Shown here piece by piece: positions 6,130-8,412 of a DNA stretch of 8,412 nt. Origin of the DNA: JBFMDU01 sp034431935 (GTDB lineage Bacteria > Chloroflexota > Dehalococcoidia > GIF9 > JBFMDU01); contig DAOUCU010000125.1 of NCBI GenBank assembly GCA_034431935.1, positions 1 to 8,412 of the forward strand, in the 5' to 3' direction. The position numbers and the translations under genes are program-made. The notes under the pieces were generated by a model. It did not search any database. It was not told the DNA's origin and saw only the letters and a list, made by a program, of their open reading frames with translations. The first letter of the stretch is position 1, and every line of letters begins with the position of its first letter.

Positions 6130-6864
6130 ATGCACCGTTTCTACTCGGTTGAGCCTGTATCCGGTGATAGAATAAGTATCAGCGACCCTCAGCAGGTTCA
6201 CCAAATACGCGATGTACTTCGTATGAAAGAAGACGAGCGATTAGCCGTTTTTGATGGAACTGGTAAGGAGTATATCGCAGAAATTGATTTCATTGACCGA
6301 GAGCGGGTGCAGGCAAGAGTGGTAGAAACACGCGCTGTTCAGCCAGCTGAAGGTAAGCTTGCTGTCGCCTGCGCTTTGCCGAAGATGGGGCGGATGGATG
6401 AAATTGTTGATAGTCTCACCCAGATTGGCGTGGATGTGATCATACCGATGGTCACCAAGCGGACCGTAGTAACACTGGATCAAGTCGGCAAAAGGGCACG
6501 TCTGACCCGGTGGCGAAGAATTGCCGTCAGCGCTGCCAGGCAGAGTCAGAGGTCAACTGTGCCGGATATACCGGAGGTGATGACTTTCGACGAGGTTCTT
6601 AAGCAATCGTCTCAATATGTCCTGCGGTTAATTGCCGCCCTGTGTGAGGGGACCAGACCAATCCATGATGCGGTTAACATGGCCATCAAGACTCGTACGC
6701 TAGTGTTGATCGGGCCTGAAGGCGATTTCACACCACAAGAGGTAGAGGCGGCCACACAATCTGGTTTCACGCCAGTGTCGCTCGGGGAAAACGTTCTTCG
6801 TGTAGCCACGGCGGCGATAGCCGTCGCCGCTTACATTAAGCTGTCTGCCCCTCCGGTCAAATGA
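6130..6864 (+). CDS. rsmE: 16S rRNA (uracil(1498)-N(3))-methyltransferase RsmE
   Basis: A 244-residue cytoplasmic SPOUT-class methyltransferase that uses S-adenosylmethionine to methylate N3 of U1498 in 16S rRNA, on the small ribosomal subunit. The N-terminal PUA-like domain begins MHRFYSV and has HQIRDVLRM (24-32). The SPOUT domain shows ACALPKMGRMDEIV (80-93), the QSQRSTVPDI segment (138-147), the SAM-knot glycine loop LIGPEGDFTPQEVEAA (193-208) and SLGENVLRVATAAIAVAAY (217-235). The last segment is usually LRxETA; here Glu is replaced by Ala (VATA), a small departure. Length is normal. ATG 6130 follows GAGGTG by 5 nt. It is divergent from the acyl-CoA dehydrogenase and about 600 bp upstream of recN on the same strand. 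The family is very clear. Confidence 0.96.
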   Translation: MHRFYSVEPVSGDRISISDPQQVHQIRDVLRMKEDERLAVFDGTGKEYIAEIDFIDRERVQARVVETRAVQPAEGKLAVACALPKMGRMDEIVDSLTQIGVDVIIPMVTKRTVVTLDQVGKRARLTRWRRIAVSAARQSQRSTVPDIPEVMTFDEVLKQSSQYVLRLIAALCEGTRPIHDAVNMAIKTRTLVLIGPEGDFTPQEVEAATQSGFTPVSLGENVLRVATAAIAVAAYIKLSAPPVK

Positions 6865-6872
6865 CGGTTATT

Positions 6873-6890
6873 CGGCCGTCGTACGGGCCG
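6873..6890 (+). terminator. Possible weak hairpin terminator after rsmE
   Basis: CGGCCGT and ACGGGCCG fold into a seven-pair stem with a CGT loop and one bulged G, starting 9 nt after the rsmE stop codon. The bases after it (TGCCTGCCTCTT) are not a T-run, so intrinsic termination is uncertain. Confidence 0.3.
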
Positions 6891-7048
6891 TGCCTGCCTC
6901 TTATAAACAAAATATTGAGACTGCGTCTGTTGCATCTGAGGAAAATCGGCTCGAGACCGGTTATGCGAATTGAAGCCCGGATTCACGTCTGCGGCCATGG
7001 AGTCCAATAGTAGGCGGCCGTGGACAATTAACGGTGCCCACCGCCCCG

Positions 7049-7121
7049 ATCGGGGGGCAGGACTTGAACCTGTGACCTTCTGTGTACAAAACAGGCACTC
7101 TAACCGCTGAGCTAACCGCTT
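7049..7121 (-). tRNA. tRNA-Thr(UGU)-like gene, probably degraded
   Basis: On the minus strand the core of a tRNA is clear. The D arm is GCTC-AGCGGTTA-GAGT. The anticodon stem CCTGT/ACAGA encloses loop TTTGTAC with anticodon TGT (7086-7088), which would read ACA threonine codons. The variable loop is AGGTC and the T arm is ACAGG-TTCAAGT-CCTGC. However, the acceptor halves AAGCGGT (7115-7121) and CCCCCGA (7050-7056) form only about three of seven pairs. The outer pairs of the anticodon stem (C-A) and T stem (A-C) are also mismatched. No encoded CCA follows. The 5' acceptor strand repeats the D-loop sequence (AGCGGTTAG twice), as if it had been overwritten. It is either a tRNA pseudogene or remnant, or a divergent tRNA. 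The core is certain; function is doubtful. Confidence 0.6.
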
Positions 7122-7327
7122 CGTCTCAAATCCATTTGTGCGGAAAGTAGCTTTGCAAGAATGGCTAGAGTCTAAGCTTCTATGGCCTCAGAAATAGAAG
7201 GGCTCGAGTCGGCAGGTTCTGCAGGCCGCTGTATACTCCGAGCGCCTCTTTGGCAGCTCCTTTCTTTGTCAATTGTCGGTAGGTAAATGGGGTTCAGGGT
7301 TGTGTCAGTGTTATCGGTTTCGTCAGG

Positions 7328-7347
7328 AGACTAGACCGGTCTAGTCT
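7328..7347. repeat. Perfect 20-bp palindrome upstream of recN
   Basis: AGACTAGACC is followed at once by its exact reverse complement, GGTCTAGTCT. It lies about 128 bp before the recN start. No T-run follows, so it looks more like an operator for a dimeric regulator than a terminator. It does not match the LexA boxes I know (GAAC-N4-GTTC or CTGT-N8-ACAG). A recN gene is often under SOS control, so a lineage-specific LexA site is one possibility. Confidence 0.55.
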
Positions 7348-7460
7348 GCTTTAAGAGGATTGCGTCGTGGTAAAATTGAACATGACTCGGGTGCTATGTT
7401 CTTATTGTCTGCTGAACGTCTGCAATAAAGGGTCGGGAATCAGCAAATTGCTTCATAGTT

Positions 7461-7467
7461 GGGGGAG
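7461..7467 (+). promoter_or_regulatory. Ribosome binding site deciding the TTG start of recN
   Basis: GGGGGAG is 8 nt before TTG 7476. The protein from this TTG begins (M)LKELRIKDLGIIES, which matches the usual RecN N-terminus. No ATG gives a fitting start. Confidence 0.7.
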
Positions 7468-7475
7468 ACAGCTAA

Positions 7476-8412
7476 TTGCTCAAGGAACTCAGAATTAAGG
7501 ATCTGGGTATTATCGAGTCTATTGATTGGTCGCTTGAAGACGGTCTTAACGTTATCACGGGAGAGACCGGTGCCGGTAAATCGCTGGTTATCGACGCTAT
7601 CGAAGCTCTGGTGGAGGGCAGGGTCGCTGACGAAGATGTCAGGTACGGTTCTAGAGAGACACGGGTGGAGGGAGTTTTTACCGTACGTGGCACAGGCGAT
7701 TCCGAGCTGGCGGAGTTCCTTGCAGAAAAAGGGCTGGCCGATGAGAGCGGAATACTGGTTGTAAGCTGTGATGTTCGACGTCAGAGTCGGGGCACATTTC
7801 GAGTTAACGGGAAAGCAGTTCCACGGAGCGTTTTCCGGCAAATAACGAGTATGCTTGTCGATGTACACGGTCAGAGTGAGCATCTTTCGCTTCTGGACAA
7901 ACGGACTCACATTGGCTATCTCGATGCTTATGCCCGTACTGACACTGCCCGTGAGACTTTTCAGACGTTGGCCATTAGGCTAGCGGCCATCGAAGAAGAG
8001 CTACAGGAATTGATGGCACTGGATAAGGAGCGGGTACGGCGTGAAGAGTACCTGCGCTACGAGATAGCGGAGATTGAACGCGCTGGGCTCAAGGTAGATG
8101 AGGAGGAGGAACTTGAGCGGGAGCGACAGGTGCTATCTTCGGCTGAGGAGCTGAAGGCACTGTCTTACCAGGCCTACAAAGCGTTGCGTAGTGAGGATAT
8201 CAGCCCAGACTTTGGAGCAGCTCTCGACCGTATTATGGAAGCTCGCCGCATTGTCAAGAGGCTTGCCCAGGTGGATCCAAGACTCGCCCCTCAGGCTAGG
8301 AGGCTTGAAGCGTCGGCAATTGAACTGGAAGAGGTGGCACGGGAGTTGTATGCCTACAGCGAAACTATAGAATATGAACCGGAGCGACTTCGGGCCGTCG
8401 AGGCCCGCCTGG
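7476..8412 (+). CDS. recN: DNA repair protein RecN (5' part; continues past window)
   Basis: The first 312 codons of an SMC-like ATPase that acts early in recombinational repair of double-strand breaks, organising broken ends in the cytoplasm. From TTG 7476 the protein reads (M)LKELRIKDLG, then Walker A GETGAGKS (29-36; Lys35 and Ser36 contact ATP). It continues with RGTFRVNGKAVP (105-116) and the RecN signature DVHGQSEHLSLLDKRTHIGYLD (129-150), in which most relatives have HGQHEH. A long coiled-coil arm follows from about residue 155, rich in Glu, Leu and Arg, including EEYLRYEIAEIE (190-201). Full-length RecN is usually about 550-580 residues, so the second half, with the signature and Walker B motifs, lies beyond the window. 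The upstream region carries palindromes that may reflect damage-inducible control. The assignment is very clear. Confidence 0.96.
   Translation, partial: MLKELRIKDLGIIESIDWSLEDGLNVITGETGAGKSLVIDAIEALVEGRVADEDVRYGSRETRVEGVFTVRGTGDSELAEFLAEKGLADESGILVVSCDVRRQSRGTFRVNGKAVPRSVFRQITSMLVDVHGQSEHLSLLDKRTHIGYLDAYARTDTARETFQTLAIRLAAIEEELQELMALDKERVRREEYLRYEIAEIERAGLKVDEEEELERERQVLSSAEELKALSYQAYKALRSEDISPDFGAALDRIMEARRIVKRLAQVDPRLAPQARRLEASAIELEEVARELYAYSETIEYEPERLRAVEARL

Larger units (their letters stand above)
6865..7475. other. 611-bp non-coding stretch between rsmE and recN
   Basis: No convincing protein gene on either strand. It holds a weak hairpin just after rsmE, a tRNA-Thr-like sequence on the minus strand (7049-7121), a perfect 20-bp palindrome (7328-7347), a spaced inverted repeat (7378-7401) and the recN ribosome site. 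Around 6991-7024 there is a short imperfect direct repeat, GCGGCCATGGA and GCGGCCGTGGA, 23 bp apart. I see nothing further in 6891-6990 or 7130-7320. Confidence 0.6.

Noticed and set aside
7267..7272. Consensus TTGACA on the minus strand as a promoter for the tRNA-like sequence
   Set aside because: No -10-like hexamer at 16-19 nt; the nearest TATACA is about 31 nt away.
7328..7347. Palindrome as an intrinsic terminator
   Set aside because: No T-run on either side and no loop; it lies far from the end of rsmE and closer to recN.
7440..7910. Open frame of 156 codons on the minus strand
   Set aside because: Antisense to recN, whose Walker A and HGQSEH motifs prove the plus strand codes here.
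1..8412. CRISPR array, insertion sequence or phage genes
   Set aside because: No regularly spaced repeats, no transposase or integrase motifs and no long terminal inverted repeats were seen.

Overview
This window looks like bacterial chromosome of about 50-55% GC. My best guess is an uncultivated anaerobic Chloroflexota lineage (Dehalococcoidia-like), but this is inference. It rests on a lipid-anchored TAXI substrate-binding protein (usual in cells without a Gram-negative periplasm), frequent GTG/TTG starts behind good Shine-Dalgarno sites, and the mix of ferredoxin, chelatase, geranylgeranyl-reductase-like flavoprotein and acyl-CoA dehydrogenase genes. No rRNA, transposase, integrase or CRISPR array was seen.

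Layout. (1) Positions 1-3680, minus strand: a probable three-gene operon. It is transcribed in the order FAD-dependent geranylgeranyl-reductase-family oxidoreductase (3680-2397), a fusion of an Alvin/YfhL-type 2[4Fe-4S] ferredoxin with a CbiK-type cobalt chelatase domain (2367-1309), and a TAXI-family TRAP solute-binding lipoprotein (1238 to the window edge). (2) Positions 3681-4008: a divergent control region with an 18-bp inverted repeat, a bulged hairpin and candidate promoters. (3) Positions 4009-4809, plus strand: an alpha/beta hydrolase split by an in-frame TAG at codon 98. It also lacks a catalytic Ser and the usual catalytic His, so it is probably a decaying or non-catalytic gene. (4) Positions 6028-4853, minus strand: an acyl-CoA dehydrogenase, convergent with the hydrolase. 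(5) Positions 6130-6864, plus strand: rsmE, divergent from the dehydrogenase. (6) Positions 6865-7475: a 611-bp non-coding stretch with a tRNA-Thr(UGU)-like sequence on the minus strand whose acceptor stem does not pair, a perfect 20-bp palindrome, and a second spaced inverted repeat. (7) Position 7476 to the window end, plus strand: the 5' part of recN, starting with TTG.

How the parts may work together. The three-gene operon is the most interesting block. A flavoprotein of a family that in archaea takes electrons from ferredoxin sits directly before a gene supplying a ferredoxin domain fused to a tetrapyrrole-chelatase fold, and is followed by a surface substrate-binding protein. A metal-tetrapyrrole or isoprenoid/lipid redox function coupled to uptake is possible, but the substrate is unknown. 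rsmE and recN are housekeeping genes (ribosome modification, DNA repair). The acyl-CoA dehydrogenase points to fatty-acid or related acyl-CoA oxidation.
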